The notes: generated by a model from the sequence alone, not told the origin. Numbered from the stretch's first letter, positions 1-6,835 are shown. The stretch is 7,080 nucleotides of DNA from Desulfovibrionaceae bacterium UBA930 (GCA_002293605.1 DBDO01000242.1:1-7080); one strand, 5' to 3'. Numbers and translations are program-made.

Positions 1-216
1 AGGACCGCTGTGCCCTGCGGCCGAGGGAAAGGCATGCCGGGCCGGGTCAAAGATCTCCTCAGGAGGGGAGATAAGACTGAGGGCCGGGAGCGGGCGTGGC
101 TCCCGCAGGGGGCCGGTCTGGGGAAGAGGGGGGGGCGTGGGCAGGCGACCGGGGAAATCCCCCGCTTGCTTTTTTTCAGAAAAAGAGGGTTCTGTCATGC
201 GCTCGGCATCCGCCAT
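1..216 (-). CDS. N-terminus of an unidentified proline-rich protein (partial, runs off left edge)
   Basis: An open minus-strand frame runs from ATG at 216 to the window edge, 72 codons with no stop. The start is chosen because AAGGA (225-229) lies about 8 bases upstream of ATG 216; ATGs at 225 and 198 are in the same frame. The visible part begins MADAERMTEPSFSEKKQ, followed by a proline-rich stretch around residues 24-45 and then a more ordinary mixed stretch (SLISPPEEIFDPARHAF, residues 47-63). There is no signal peptide or membrane segment. The polar, proline-rich start looks like a flexible leader before a domain outside the window. I do not recognise the family. It lies about 140 bases downstream of the glycosyltransferase gene on the same strand and could be co-transcribed with it. 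Absence of stops in GC-rich DNA is weak evidence by itself, so the call is tentative. Confidence 0.45.
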   Translation of the reverse strand, partial: MADAERMTEPSFSEKKQAGDFPGRLPTPPPLPQTGPLREPRPLPALSLISPPEEIFDPARHAFPSAAGHSGP

Positions 217-242
217 TGCGGGCATCCTTGTCGTTGCCTGTT

Positions 243-281
243 CTCTGGGGCCAGAGCCTGACGCTTCAAGAAATGCTCTGG
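243..281. repeat. Mutually exclusive inverted repeats between the glycosyltransferase gene and the partial gene
   Basis: CCAGAGC (251-257) pairs with GCTCTGG (275-281) around a 17-base loop. The same CCAGAG can instead pair with CTCTGG at 243-248 to make a tight hairpin, so the two structures exclude each other. Neither is followed by a T-tract on either strand, so this is not a standard terminator. It lies in what would be the leader of the partial minus-strand gene. The rest of 217-358 holds nothing I can name. Confidence 0.25.
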
Positions 282-358
282 TAAAGCAGCGGGGAAAAGG
301 ACCGGAGACAAGAATGCCGCAAAGCGCGAAAAATGTCTACCGCGCCTCCGCACGCCGG

Positions 359-1534
359 TTATGCGAAACCCAGGCTTTCGAGCACAAAGCGCGCCCGGTG
401 CGCGTAGGTATGGCGCTCAAGCAAATGACTTTTCCAGTCAGCAATCAGGGCGGTGCGCTGCGCATCGGCCCGTTCTGCCACACGCGCTATGCTATCCGCT
501 TGAAAAATTATGGGCCGGGTGAGTTCCTCCGGAAAAAGCGCAAGCCCCGGCGTTGCGTCGGACAAGCACAGACCGCCCGCCATCCAGATATCGAAATGCC
601 GCTGATTCAAACCCTGAGGCAGTTGCAGGCTGGTTAGGCAAAGACTGAAAGAAGCCTTGGCATATATGCCGGGCAGCCGAGCATAGTAGTCCACGGGCGG
701 GCGCAGTCTCGCCTGCGGCGGCAAAAAGTGTTGCCAGCCCTCATCTCCAAATATATCCACCCCGGGTATATCCGCTCCGTCCTGGTCCCTGCCGGCACGC
801 CCGGCACATGCGGCAGCGCGCAGACAGAGGCCGCGCCAGAGAAGATTGTTTTCTTCGGCTCCGAAGGCGGGCCTTCGGGCCAGCTTGCCGGGCCAGAAGC
901 TTTTGGGTGCAGAGCCGAGGGCGCGCTCCCACCACAGCAAGTCCGGACGGCCCCCGGCAAGAAGCAGGGAGCGCGCCTCATCCATAAGGACTGCTGGTAG
1001 AGCCTCTCCGGAGAAAAAACGCTCTTTGCCGGGAAAGGCGGAGCGCCCCACAAAGACGAAAGGCGCGCAATCGTCTGGCGCGGGGAAACGGGCCTCGCGG
1101 GCCGGGTCAGGCCTGAACAGGAGCGGGGACATCGCGAGCGGCAGGTGAAAAACGCGCTTTGCGCCATGCTCACGCAGAGGCTTGATAAAGCTTGCATCGC
1201 TTACAAACAGGGACAGGGTCTTCCAGCGCGGGTCGCGCACGCCGGAGAGCAGATTCCAGGGGTTGTCCACGCACCATACGGCAACGCATCCGCCTGTTTT
1301 ACGCAAAAGCTCAAGTACGGGGGCAAGAGGGTACAGACCCTGAAAATTCACGCTGAAGAGCAGGGCGGGCGATCCATCCGACAGTTCCGCCAGGTAGGCC
1401 GGACGAAGGGGATCATGCAGGGAGGCGGGATGGACCTCCGTCACCCCGCAGCCCTCTGCGGCAAAGGCCAGGGCAAGCTCCCGGCGCAGCAGTTCCGTGC
1501 CGGTTCCCGGAATGATAATATGGGGCCTTGCCAA
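359..1534 (-). CDS. CgeB/DUF3880-type glycosyltransferase
   Basis: A 391-residue cytoplasmic protein with a two-domain GT-B-like layout. The N-terminal half opens with a Rossmann-like strand and glycine turn (HIIIPGTGTELL, residues 5-16). It continues with WCVDNPWNLL (87-96) and LPLAMSPLLFRP (131-142), features of DUF3880 proteins. FVGRS (161-165) begins the second half. The C-terminal half has VDIFGDEGW (259-267), then the segment around LNQRHFDIWMAGGL (309-322) and LSDATPG (324-330), which is the hallmark of the CgeB-like Glyco_trans_1_2 family and corresponds to the sugar-nucleotide-binding half. In this family such enzymes transfer sugars to surface polysaccharides or proteins; donor and acceptor cannot be read here. 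The start is TTG at 1534, with GGGAG about 10 bases upstream (1545-1549) and no ATG or GTG in frame further up. It is transcribed divergently from rlmE across about 110 bases. The family call is firm; the precise role is unknown. Confidence 0.82.
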   Translation of the reverse strand: MARPHIIIPGTGTELLRRELALAFAAEGCGVTEVHPASLHDPLRPAYLAELSDGSPALLFSVNFQGLYPLAPVLELLRKTGGCVAVWCVDNPWNLLSGVRDPRWKTLSLFVSDASFIKPLREHGAKRVFHLPLAMSPLLFRPDPAREARFPAPDDCAPFVFVGRSAFPGKERFFSGEALPAVLMDEARSLLLAGGRPDLLWWERALGSAPKSFWPGKLARRPAFGAEENNLLWRGLCLRAAACAGRAGRDQDGADIPGVDIFGDEGWQHFLPPQARLRPPVDYYARLPGIYAKASFSLCLTSLQLPQGLNQRHFDIWMAGGLCLSDATPGLALFPEELTRPIIFQADSIARVAERADAQRTALIADWKSHLLERHTYAHRARFVLESLGFA

Positions 1535-1602
1535 GGCGGCTATTCTCCCAAGTTCAGGTATCGCGCCCGCATGCGCGTCATGCCGAAGGCGGCAGCCAGG
1601 GC

Positions 1603-1631
1603 TTGGCGAATGCGGGAAAAATGCGTATCAT
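1603..1631 (+). promoter_or_regulatory. Candidate sigma-70 promoter for rlmE
   Basis: TTGGCG (1603-1608) and TATCAT (1626-1631) are separated by 17 bases, matching 4 of 6 and 5 of 6 consensus positions. The predicted start of transcription, around 1637-1639, is only 6-8 bases before the ATG at 1645. This would give an almost leaderless message, which fits the absence of a ribosome binding site before that ATG. Confidence 0.45.
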
Positions 1632-1644
1632 CATAGCCCCTGTT

Positions 1645-2283
1645 ATGAAAAAATACCGCGACCACTATTTCCTGAAAGCCAAACAGGAAAACTACCCCGC
1701 CCGTTCGGTTTACAAACTCAAGGAAATCGACAAGCGCTTCCGCATTTTTAAAAAAGGCATGCGGGTGCTGGATCTGGGCGCGGCCCCCGGCTCCTGGTCC
1801 CTCGGGGCGGCGGAAAAAATCGGTCCGGCAGGCCTGGTGCTGGGCGCGGACATCCAAAATACGGATACCGCCTTTCCCGCAAACGTCCTGTTCAGGCGGG
1901 AGGATGTATTCCACCGCTCTGCGGAGTTCGAGGCCCTGCTCAGAGAAAAAGGCCCCTTTGACGTGGTTATGTCCGATATGGCACCAAGCACCACCGGACA
2001 CCGGGGTACGGATCAGGCCCGCTCTGCGGCCCTGTGCGAAGAGGCGCTTGCCGTGGCCCTTGCTTATCTGATAAAGGGCGGCAGCTTTGTGGTCAAGGTA
2101 TTCATGGGGCCGGACGTAAAAAACCTGGCGGACGCCTTGCGCAAACACTTTGCCGTGGTCAAATCCTTTAAACCCGCAAGCTCACGTTCCGAAAGCATGG
2201 AAACCTTTTACGTCGCGCTCGGCTATACCGGCCTCCCCCTTCCTGATCCTCCCCTTGAGAGCAGTGCACCGTCTACCGTATGA
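1645..2283 (+). CDS. rlmE: 23S rRNA (uridine-2'-O)-methyltransferase RlmE (RrmJ/FtsJ)
   Basis: A 212-residue SAM-dependent enzyme, close to the 209 of E. coli RlmE. The family methylates the 2'-O of U2552 (E. coli numbering) in the A-loop of 23S rRNA and aids late assembly of the 50S subunit. The SAM-binding motif DLGAAPGSWS is at residues 43-52. The K-D-K-E catalytic set is complete: K24 (YKLKEID), D111 (MSDMAPS), K151 (VVKVF) and E186 (SMETFYVA). The start at 1645 (MKKYRDHYF) is preferred on family resemblance. ATG at 1621 is in frame and would add eight residues, but it lies within the best promoter match, and longer starts are not supported. No Shine-Dalgarno precedes 1645. Residues from about 195 on are a short proline- and serine-rich tail without an obvious family match. 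yebC follows after 99 bases on the same strand. Confidence 0.94.
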   Translation: MKKYRDHYFLKAKQENYPARSVYKLKEIDKRFRIFKKGMRVLDLGAAPGSWSLGAAEKIGPAGLVLGADIQNTDTAFPANVLFRREDVFHRSAEFEALLREKGPFDVVMSDMAPSTTGHRGTDQARSAALCEEALAVALAYLIKGGSFVVKVFMGPDVKNLADALRKHFAVVKSFKPASSRSESMETFYVALGYTGLPLPDPPLESSAPSTV

Positions 2284-2292
2284 CAAATGCTC

Positions 2293-2352
2293 CGGCCTTG
2301 AAAGCGACATGCTGCAAAGGCCGTATGGGGCAGGGGCGCAATAGTCCCTGCC
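2293..2352 (+). other. Two consecutive hairpins in the rlmE-yebC gap
   Basis: CGGCCTT (2293-2299) pairs with AAGGCCG (2317-2323), with a nested AGC/GCT stem inside. GGCAGGG (2329-2335) pairs with CCCTGCC (2346-2352) around a 10-base loop. Neither has a T-tract, so they are not classic terminators. They sit just before the yebC ribosome binding site (AGGGAG, 2371-2376) and would form part of its leader. They may be processing or regulatory structures, or incidental. Confidence 0.35.
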
Positions 2353-2382
2353 GCAGAACGTTCACAGAAAAGGGAGATCCTC

Positions 2383-3126
2383 ATGGCAGGGCATAGTAAA
2401 TGGAAAAATATACAACATCGTAAAGGCCGTCAGGACGCCAAGCGCAGCAAGGAATTCACTCGCGCGGCCAAGGAAATCATCATAGCGGCCAAGGGGGGCG
2501 GCAACCCTGCCTTTAACCCGCGTCTGCGTTCGGCCATAGCCTTTGCCAAAAGCGTCAGCCTGCCCAAGGAACGCATTGAGTCGGCCATTCGCAAGGGTAC
2601 GGGCGAGGAAGCGGGCGGCGATCTGTTTGAAATCGTCTATGAGGGTTACGGTCCCTCCGGCATTGCCATTCTTGTAGAAGTGGCCACGGACAACCGCAAC
2701 CGAACCGTTGCCGAAGTGCGCCATATATTCACCAAATATGGCGGAGCCATGGGCGAGGTAGGCTCCGTAAACTGGATGTTCACGAAAAAAGGCGTACTGA
2801 GCTTTGCAAAGTCGCGCTACAGCGAAGAGCAGCTCATGGAAATCGGCCTGGAAAACGGTGCCGAAGACATTGTGGATGAAGACGAAAGCTGGGAGGCCCA
2901 CTGCGAGCCGGGCAGCTTTGACAGCCTGCGCCAGGCCTATGAAGACGCCGGAATAGAAGTCGAAAGCGCGGAAATCTCCATGCTGCCGCAAAATACCATC
3001 ACCGTGGACGCCGAAGCCGCGCGCAAAGTTGTGCGACTGGTTGAAGCCCTGGAAGACAATGACGATGTGCAGCAGGTGCACTCCAATGTCGATATTCCCG
3101 ATGAGGTGCTGGCCGAGTTGGAATAG
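2383..3126 (+). CDS. yebC: YebC/PmpR (TACO1) family protein
   Basis: 247 residues, the normal length for the family (about 246 in E. coli). It starts MAGHSKWKNIQHRKGRQDAK, the highly conserved basic N-terminus. The central core includes ILVEVATDNRNRTVAEVR (about residues 97-114) and GSVNWMF (126-132). The acidic C-terminus ends in NVDIPDEVLAELE. Members were first described as transcriptional regulators (PmpR, YebC). The mitochondrial relative TACO1 and more recent bacterial work point to a role at the ribosome, easing translation of difficult sequences such as proline runs. The sequence cannot decide between these roles. ATG 2383 has a good AGGGAG at 2371-2376. It is downstream of rlmE on the same strand. 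In many bacteria yebC precedes ruvC-ruvA-ruvB; here it is instead followed by a terminator and a convergent regulator gene. Confidence 0.95.
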   Translation: MAGHSKWKNIQHRKGRQDAKRSKEFTRAAKEIIIAAKGGGNPAFNPRLRSAIAFAKSVSLPKERIESAIRKGTGEEAGGDLFEIVYEGYGPSGIAILVEVATDNRNRTVAEVRHIFTKYGGAMGEVGSVNWMFTKKGVLSFAKSRYSEEQLMEIGLENGAEDIVDEDESWEAHCEPGSFDSLRQAYEDAGIEVESAEISMLPQNTITVDAEAARKVVRLVEALEDNDDVQQVHSNVDIPDEVLAELE

Positions 3127-3147
3127 AGGCCAGTTTACCGATCCTTT

Positions 3148-3195
3148 TCCGGGGAGGCTTCGCCTCCCCGGACCCTTCCGGCAGAGGGTCTTTTT
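3148..3195 (+). terminator. Double-hairpin terminator after yebC
   Basis: The first stem is perfect and 11 bp long: TCCGGGGAGGC (3148-3158) with GCCTCCCCGGA (3162-3172), loop TTC. The second is GACCCT (3171-3176) with AGGGTC (3185-3190), followed directly by TTTTT (3191-3195), giving a normal intrinsic terminator. The two stems share bases 3171-3172. The first, stronger hairpin has no T-tract behind it on either strand. The pair starts 22 bases after the yebC stop codon. Confidence 0.75.
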
Positions 3196-3247
3196 CAAAT
3201 GCGCCCCGTCTCCGCTTTTAAAGCGCGAACAGACTCAGGGCAAACAG

Positions 3248-3271
3248 GCCTTGCGGGAGCTGCGGCAAGGC
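3248..3271 (-). terminator. Weak candidate terminator hairpin for the Rrf2-family gene
   Basis: GCCTTGC (3248-3254) pairs with GCAAGGC (3265-3271) around a 10-base loop. Read on the minus strand it lies about 40 bases beyond the Rrf2 stop codon, but it is followed by CTGTTTG, not a clean T-tract. Nothing else in 3196-3309 is recognisable. Confidence 0.25.
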
Positions 3272-3309
3272 TCCGGGAAGAAAAGCAGGGTCTATTGAGA
3301 AAGAGAGAA

Positions 3310-3852
3310 CTACCGCCGCAGGCCCTTTGCCCTGCGTATGGCCGTCAAGGGAGAGCGCGGCGAAAGTTTAGCCGGGGAAAGACGCTGCTGCTCTTTGCGT
3401 CCGCCGTGTGAAGCGCTACGTTGCGTGCCTTCCGGGCAGACCTCGGCATCGCTTTGCAGCAAACTCGCCAGGGAGATGGAATCCAGTTCCTGCTCCAGGG
3501 CATCGGACACTCGCATCCAGGCGCGCCGCGTCAGGCAGCCTTCTTTACGCGGGCACTCATCGGCCCTTTCCCCGCAGCAAACCGTCAATCTGATGCCGCC
3601 CTCCATAAGGCGCACCACTTCCCCCAGAGAGATTTCACTGGCCGGGCGCGCCAGACGATGCCCCCCGGCTGCCCCCCGTATACTGCGGGTGAGACCGCTC
3701 TGCTTCAGCGGCTTCAGGATTTGCTCGACAAACTGCACCGAGACGCCGGTTTGCCGGGACAGGGAGGCTGCGGACATGGGCGGCTTTTCCATGTGCTTTG
3801 CAAGTTCAAGCAAAATTCTTGAAGCATAACGAGACCGGGCGGAAAGCTTCAT
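3310..3852 (-). CDS. Rrf2-family transcriptional regulator with cysteine cluster
   Basis: A 180-residue DNA-binding protein. The N-terminus MKLSARSRYASRILLELAKH and the winged helix-turn-helix (about residues 26-67, with wing RGAAGGHRLARP at 59-70) are typical of Rrf2 proteins. Cysteines occur at 92, 93, 100 and 106. C92-X7-C100-X5-C106 has the spacing of RirA and resembles IscR and NsrR, so an iron-sulfur cluster sensing iron, redox state or nitric oxide is likely but inferred. The region about 107-134 (LTRRAWMRVSDALEQELDSISLASLL) is the dimerisation helix. About 40 further residues follow, basic and low in complexity, beyond the usual end of the family (140-160 residues), with an extra Cys139. 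The start at 3852 is supported by AAGGAG (complement of 3858-3863). It could not be assigned to IscR, CymR, NsrR or RirA by neighbours. Confidence 0.88.
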   Translation of the reverse strand: MKLSARSRYASRILLELAKHMEKPPMSAASLSRQTGVSVQFVEQILKPLKQSGLTRSIRGAAGGHRLARPASEISLGEVVRLMEGGIRLTVCCGERADECPRKEGCLTRRAWMRVSDALEQELDSISLASLLQSDAEVCPEGTQRSASHGGRKEQQRLSPAKLSPRSPLTAIRRAKGLRR

Positions 3853-3925
3853 AGACGCTCCTTGGTAAAGGATACTAATTTACTCTTTTTTCCACAACAA
3901 AGCAACGCATAGTCTCTATTTTTAG

Positions 3926-3954
3926 AATATATCTTATTTTAAAGAGGTTTACAA
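3926..3954 (-). promoter_or_regulatory. Candidate promoter of the Rrf2-family gene
   Basis: On the minus strand TTGTAA (complement of 3949-3954) and TATATT (complement of 3926-3931) are 17 bases apart, matching 4 of 6 and 5 of 6 sigma-70 consensus positions. It lies in a markedly AT-rich island (about 3864-3975) between comEC and the regulator gene and would give a leader of about 65 bases. Downstream, the plus-strand string GATACTAATTTACTC (3871-3885) is an imperfect inverted repeat and a possible site for autoregulation by the Rrf2 protein; that part is speculative. Confidence 0.5.
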
Positions 3955-3984
3955 CAAATTTTCAAGTCTGTAACTACCTCAGGC

Positions 3985-6606
3985 TTACTCATGACGTTCA
4001 GAGACAGAGCCGCTCTCCCCTGTTTTTGCGTATGTAACTTTTGCTTTTTCTCCGGCCTTTCGCCAGCGTAGATCGATCTGCCCGAACTGTGCCGTATCGC
4101 GTACGGGAACGCCCTGCTCCCGCAACGCGGAGAGCACAGCGGCGGAAGGAAAGCCCCAGCGGTTGCCATAGCCGCAACTGGCCAGGGCTATGGAAGGCCG
4201 TACGGCCCGGTAAAAAGCAGGGGAAAGGCTCGCGGCCGAGCCGTGATGCGGCAGCACCAGCAGCTCTGCGGCAAGCCCTGCGCCCTGCGCCGCCATAAGA
4301 CCTTGCAGGGCTTCTGCCTGCGCATCGCCGCACAAAAGGGCCAGGGAAAAGCCCTGCCACACAAGGCGCAGTATGAGCGAGGCCTTATTGCCGCCTTCCT
4401 CCTGCATGGGCTCTTTTTGCATGCCGGGCGGCGGCCAGAGTACATCCAGGCGCAGCTCCGGCGCAAGATCCAGACTGTCCCCGGCCTGAAGCTGTTTTTT
4501 GCCAAGGCCTGTGCGGGCAAGCGCCTCATGCTCGCGCGCGGCGAGCAAGGGAGGGGCCTGACCACCGTTTCCGTAATACTGGCCTACGGCAAAGTTTTTC
4601 AGAATAAAGAGCAGACCGGACAGGTGATCCGCATCCGGGTGGCTGGCAATGACTGCATCCAGGCGCGGCAGGGCCATATCGGTCAATACGGGGGCCAGCA
4701 CAAAGTGGCCTGTGTCAAAAGCCTCGCCGGGAAAACCCCCGCCGTCAACCAGCACGCGACCGGCCTTGCGCTCTTTGCCAAGGCCGGTCCATTCCAACAA
4801 AATGGACTGCCCTTGTCCGACATCCAGTACGCGCAGGCGCACCCCGCTTAGGCTGTCCTTTTGCAACTGCCAGACTATAGGCAGCGCGAGCATGAGGGCC
4901 GCGCACAGAACAAAAGCGAACTCTGCGGCCAGGCCCCCGGCCCTCATCCCCGGACCGCCCTGGGATCTGCCGGATATAAGGCGGCGAAGACATCCGGGCA
5001 GGTTCAGGCAGATAAGCCAGTACCCGGCTGTCATCAGCCAGTGCGGACGGGGCAGGAGCGGAGCGGGCAAAAGAAAGGCGGCATCCAGAAAGGAGAGCAG
5101 ATACAGCAGCCCTTCGCAGGGCGCGCTTGCCAGATACAAAAGCGCGCTGGCAAAAGCATCCAGGCCGAGGGAGGCACAGAAGAGGCCCGCAAAGGAAAGC
5201 GGCAGCACCACCGCACCTAGCATCGGCAGCCAGAGCAGATTCAGGGGAAAAAGCAGGCCTGAAGCGCCAAAGATGCCAAGGTTCAGGGGCAGCAGAACAA
5301 TCTGCAGGACGCAGGAAGTTCCGGCAAGAACAAAGGCCCCGCGAAGCAGCCTGCCTGGTATTCCTCTTTGGCGGCCTGCGGGAAAAAGTCGCGCGGCCAG
5401 GCATGATATACCCGGCAGGGAAAGGGCGATGGCAGCCACGGAAAGGGCGGAGAGTTGCAGGCTGATATCAAAAAGCGCCTGCGGATTGCAGATCAGTATT
5501 ACGGCCAGGGCCGCAAACAGGCTGTCCAGCAGCACCCTCTGGCGTTTCAGAAAGAGCAGCAAAGCGCCAAAGGCCAGCATGCAGGCCGCGCGGAGCAGAG
5601 AAAGGGGCATCTGGCCCAGCCACAGGTAAAAAAGCGCCACAGGCAGGGAAAGCAGCACAGCCAGGCGGGGGCGATCCATATGCAGCCAGAGCCGGGGGCA
5701 GATGCGCCCGAGGGCAAAGGCCAGGGCCAGGCCGCACAAAAGCGCAAAGCCAAGATGCATGCCTGAAAGGGCCAGACTGTGCGCCAGTGTGGCCCTGGCG
5801 AAAAGCTCGTGCTGCCTATGGCTGATCTGCGAGCGATCCGCAAACAACAGGGCCGGAAGAATACCCGCCCCTGCCGTGAGCTGTGCCTCCTCGCCCTTTT
5901 TCCCGTCCGCACCCCCCGGGCGGGGAAGATTGGCGTAAAAGCGTTCCCGTAAGCTGCGGCGAAGGCTCTGCCAGAATCCACCCTCTCCTACAGTAAGAAC
6001 CCCTGCCTTTCTGCTGCTCCAGGCCCTGAACCAGACTCCGCGATCATGCCAGTAGTCCTCCGTATTCCAGACGCCGGGATTGGCAAGCCCGCGCACCTGG
6101 GAAAAGCGTAATACAAGTTCCAGGCGCTCGCCGGGCAAGGGCAAAAAATCCGGTGCCCTCCAGTTCCAGACCACCCTGCCCTTATAGGACGCAAGCTCAT
6201 TTTCGCCCTGCACAGGGGCAATATCCGTAAGGATGACCCTGGCGCGATTCCCTTGCAGCAGATCAGCGCGCAGCACCCTGGCGTGAACGCGAAGGGCTTG
6301 CGAAGAGGCAGCCTCTTCTGCGCCGCCGCGTACCGCAACTGCGGCGCAGAGCCAGTCCGGTACGGGCTGAGGTCGGGGCGCGCTCCAGGTGCTGTAGGCA
6401 AAGGCACAGCAAAAACTCAGCACAAAGCACAGAGAACGGGACAGGCTGCGGGTTCGGGGCAGATCCAGCAGCCAGACGAGCGCGAGCAGGGTCAGGCCCG
6501 GACCGGGATAACGCTCTGCCAGAATGCCCGCAAGGGCACCCAGAAGGCAGACCTCGGGGAAGAGTAAAAGGGCGAGCCGGGATGCGGGGTAGGGGCGCTG
6601 CGGCAT
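3985..6606 (-). CDS. comEC: ComEC/Rec2 family DNA-uptake membrane channel
   Basis: 873 residues in the full three-part ComEC layout. Residues 1-75 hold the first membrane segments. About 85-205 is the soluble DUF4131/OB-like region. About 245-545 is the polytopic Competence domain, with the conserved segment AHSLALSGMHLGF (275-287) and repeated hydrophobic helices. After one more membrane helix (about 560-580) comes a metallo-beta-lactamase-like domain (588-850): VLDVGQGQS (593-601), VLVDGGG (618-624), SHPDADH (655-661), CGD (759-761), PHHGS (786-790) and NRWGFP (815-820). ComEC carries single-stranded DNA across the inner membrane in natural transformation, and the C-terminal domain is thought to act as the nuclease. 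Two usual positions differ: VGQGD is VGQGQ, and the late GHP is GFP. ATG 6606 lacks a clear Shine-Dalgarno; the frame is open further upstream but has no ATG, GTG or TTG as far as checked (about 6732). Confidence 0.93.
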   Translation of the reverse strand: MPQRPYPASRLALLLFPEVCLLGALAGILAERYPGPGLTLLALVWLLDLPRTRSLSRSLCFVLSFCCAFAYSTWSAPRPQPVPDWLCAAVAVRGGAEEAASSQALRVHARVLRADLLQGNRARVILTDIAPVQGENELASYKGRVVWNWRAPDFLPLPGERLELVLRFSQVRGLANPGVWNTEDYWHDRGVWFRAWSSRKAGVLTVGEGGFWQSLRRSLRERFYANLPRPGGADGKKGEEAQLTAGAGILPALLFADRSQISHRQHELFARATLAHSLALSGMHLGFALLCGLALAFALGRICPRLWLHMDRPRLAVLLSLPVALFYLWLGQMPLSLLRAACMLAFGALLLFLKRQRVLLDSLFAALAVILICNPQALFDISLQLSALSVAAIALSLPGISCLAARLFPAGRQRGIPGRLLRGAFVLAGTSCVLQIVLLPLNLGIFGASGLLFPLNLLWLPMLGAVVLPLSFAGLFCASLGLDAFASALLYLASAPCEGLLYLLSFLDAAFLLPAPLLPRPHWLMTAGYWLICLNLPGCLRRLISGRSQGGPGMRAGGLAAEFAFVLCAALMLALPIVWQLQKDSLSGVRLRVLDVGQGQSILLEWTGLGKERKAGRVLVDGGGFPGEAFDTGHFVLAPVLTDMALPRLDAVIASHPDADHLSGLLFILKNFAVGQYYGNGGQAPPLLAAREHEALARTGLGKKQLQAGDSLDLAPELRLDVLWPPPGMQKEPMQEEGGNKASLILRLVWQGFSLALLCGDAQAEALQGLMAAQGAGLAAELLVLPHHGSAASLSPAFYRAVRPSIALASCGYGNRWGFPSAAVLSALREQGVPVRDTAQFGQIDLRWRKAGEKAKVTYAKTGESGSVSERHE

Positions 6607-6682
6607 GCGCCAGCATAGCCCAAAGGCCGGAAAAAGGGAAATCCAGACCGCAGGAAGGAGGCATGGTGTCAGCCCTAATAGA

Positions 6683-6740
6683 GGTGCGCACCTGTGCGCA
6701 TCCGCCCTATAGTGCGAATACGCTCGTGCGAACCCGCACG
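6683..6740. promoter_or_regulatory. Cluster of GTGCG inverted repeats (candidate upstream activator sites)
   Basis: TGCGCACCTGTGCGCA (6685-6700) is a palindrome with perfect 7-base arms and a 2-base spacer; the overlapping GGTGCGCACC (6683-6692) is itself palindromic. CGTGCGAACCCGCACG (6725-6740) has 6-base arms around 4 bases. GTGCGCA/GTGCGAA occurs four times in direct orientation, at 6684, 6694, 6712 and 6726. The two palindrome centres are about 40 bp apart, close to four helical turns. They lie about 130 and 170 bp upstream of the start predicted from the sigma-54 element at 6836, the usual distance for enhancer-binding activators. They also lie upstream of comEC on the other strand, so they could serve that gene instead. 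Confidence 0.45.
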
Positions 6741-6783
6741 CTTGCGGCAGAGCTTCTTTTCTCCCCTCCTCTGTCTTTTCCTA

Positions 6784-6811
6784 TTAACACAATAAAATAA
6801 CACACTATTAT
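6784..6811 (+). promoter_or_regulatory. Candidate sigma-70 promoter, plus strand
   Basis: TTAACA (6784-6789) and TATTAT (6806-6811) are 16 bases apart, each matching 5 of 6 consensus positions. It lies in an AT-rich stretch (6775-6820), which by composition yields such matches easily. If used, transcription would begin near 6818 and pass through a run of eight T (6830-6837) into the stem-loop region. It is an alternative to the sigma-54 element just downstream. Confidence 0.35.
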
Positions 6812-6835
6812 AAAAAATTCCGTCTGGAGTTTTTT

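Noticed and set aside
137..637. 166-codon plus-strand frame overlapping the end of the glycosyltransferase gene
   Set aside because: Mostly antisense to a recognised gene, starts at a poorly supported GTG and resembles no family.
1540..2148. Long minus-strand frame opposite rlmE (202 codons)
   Set aside because: A shadow of rlmE, which has all catalytic residues on the plus strand.
2362..3198. Long minus-strand frame opposite yebC (278 codons)
   Set aside because: A shadow of the clearly recognisable yebC.
3869..3897. Alternative minus-strand promoter TTGTGG-17-TATCCT for the Rrf2 gene
   Set aside because: Its start would fall on the ribosome binding site, leaving no usable leader; the upstream match at 3926-3954 is better.
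4649..5629. 326-codon plus-strand frame opposite comEC
   Set aside because: Arginine, serine and proline-rich composition typical of antisense frames in GC-rich genes; comEC on the minus strand has intact motifs throughout.
6700..6716. CACTATAGGG on the minus strand, as in the T7 phage promoter core
   Set aside because: The bases upstream do not match the T7 promoter and there is no phage gene nearby; a ten-base coincidence.
6725..6745. GGTTCGC on the minus strand resembling a tRNA T-arm
   Set aside because: The loop is four bases, not seven, and there is no acceptor, D or anticodon arm.
6663..6800. Small plus-strand frame with AAGGAGG just upstream (45 residues)
   Set aside because: The Shine-Dalgarno is one base from the ATG, no promoter precedes it, the product resembles nothing, and it covers the palindrome cluster.
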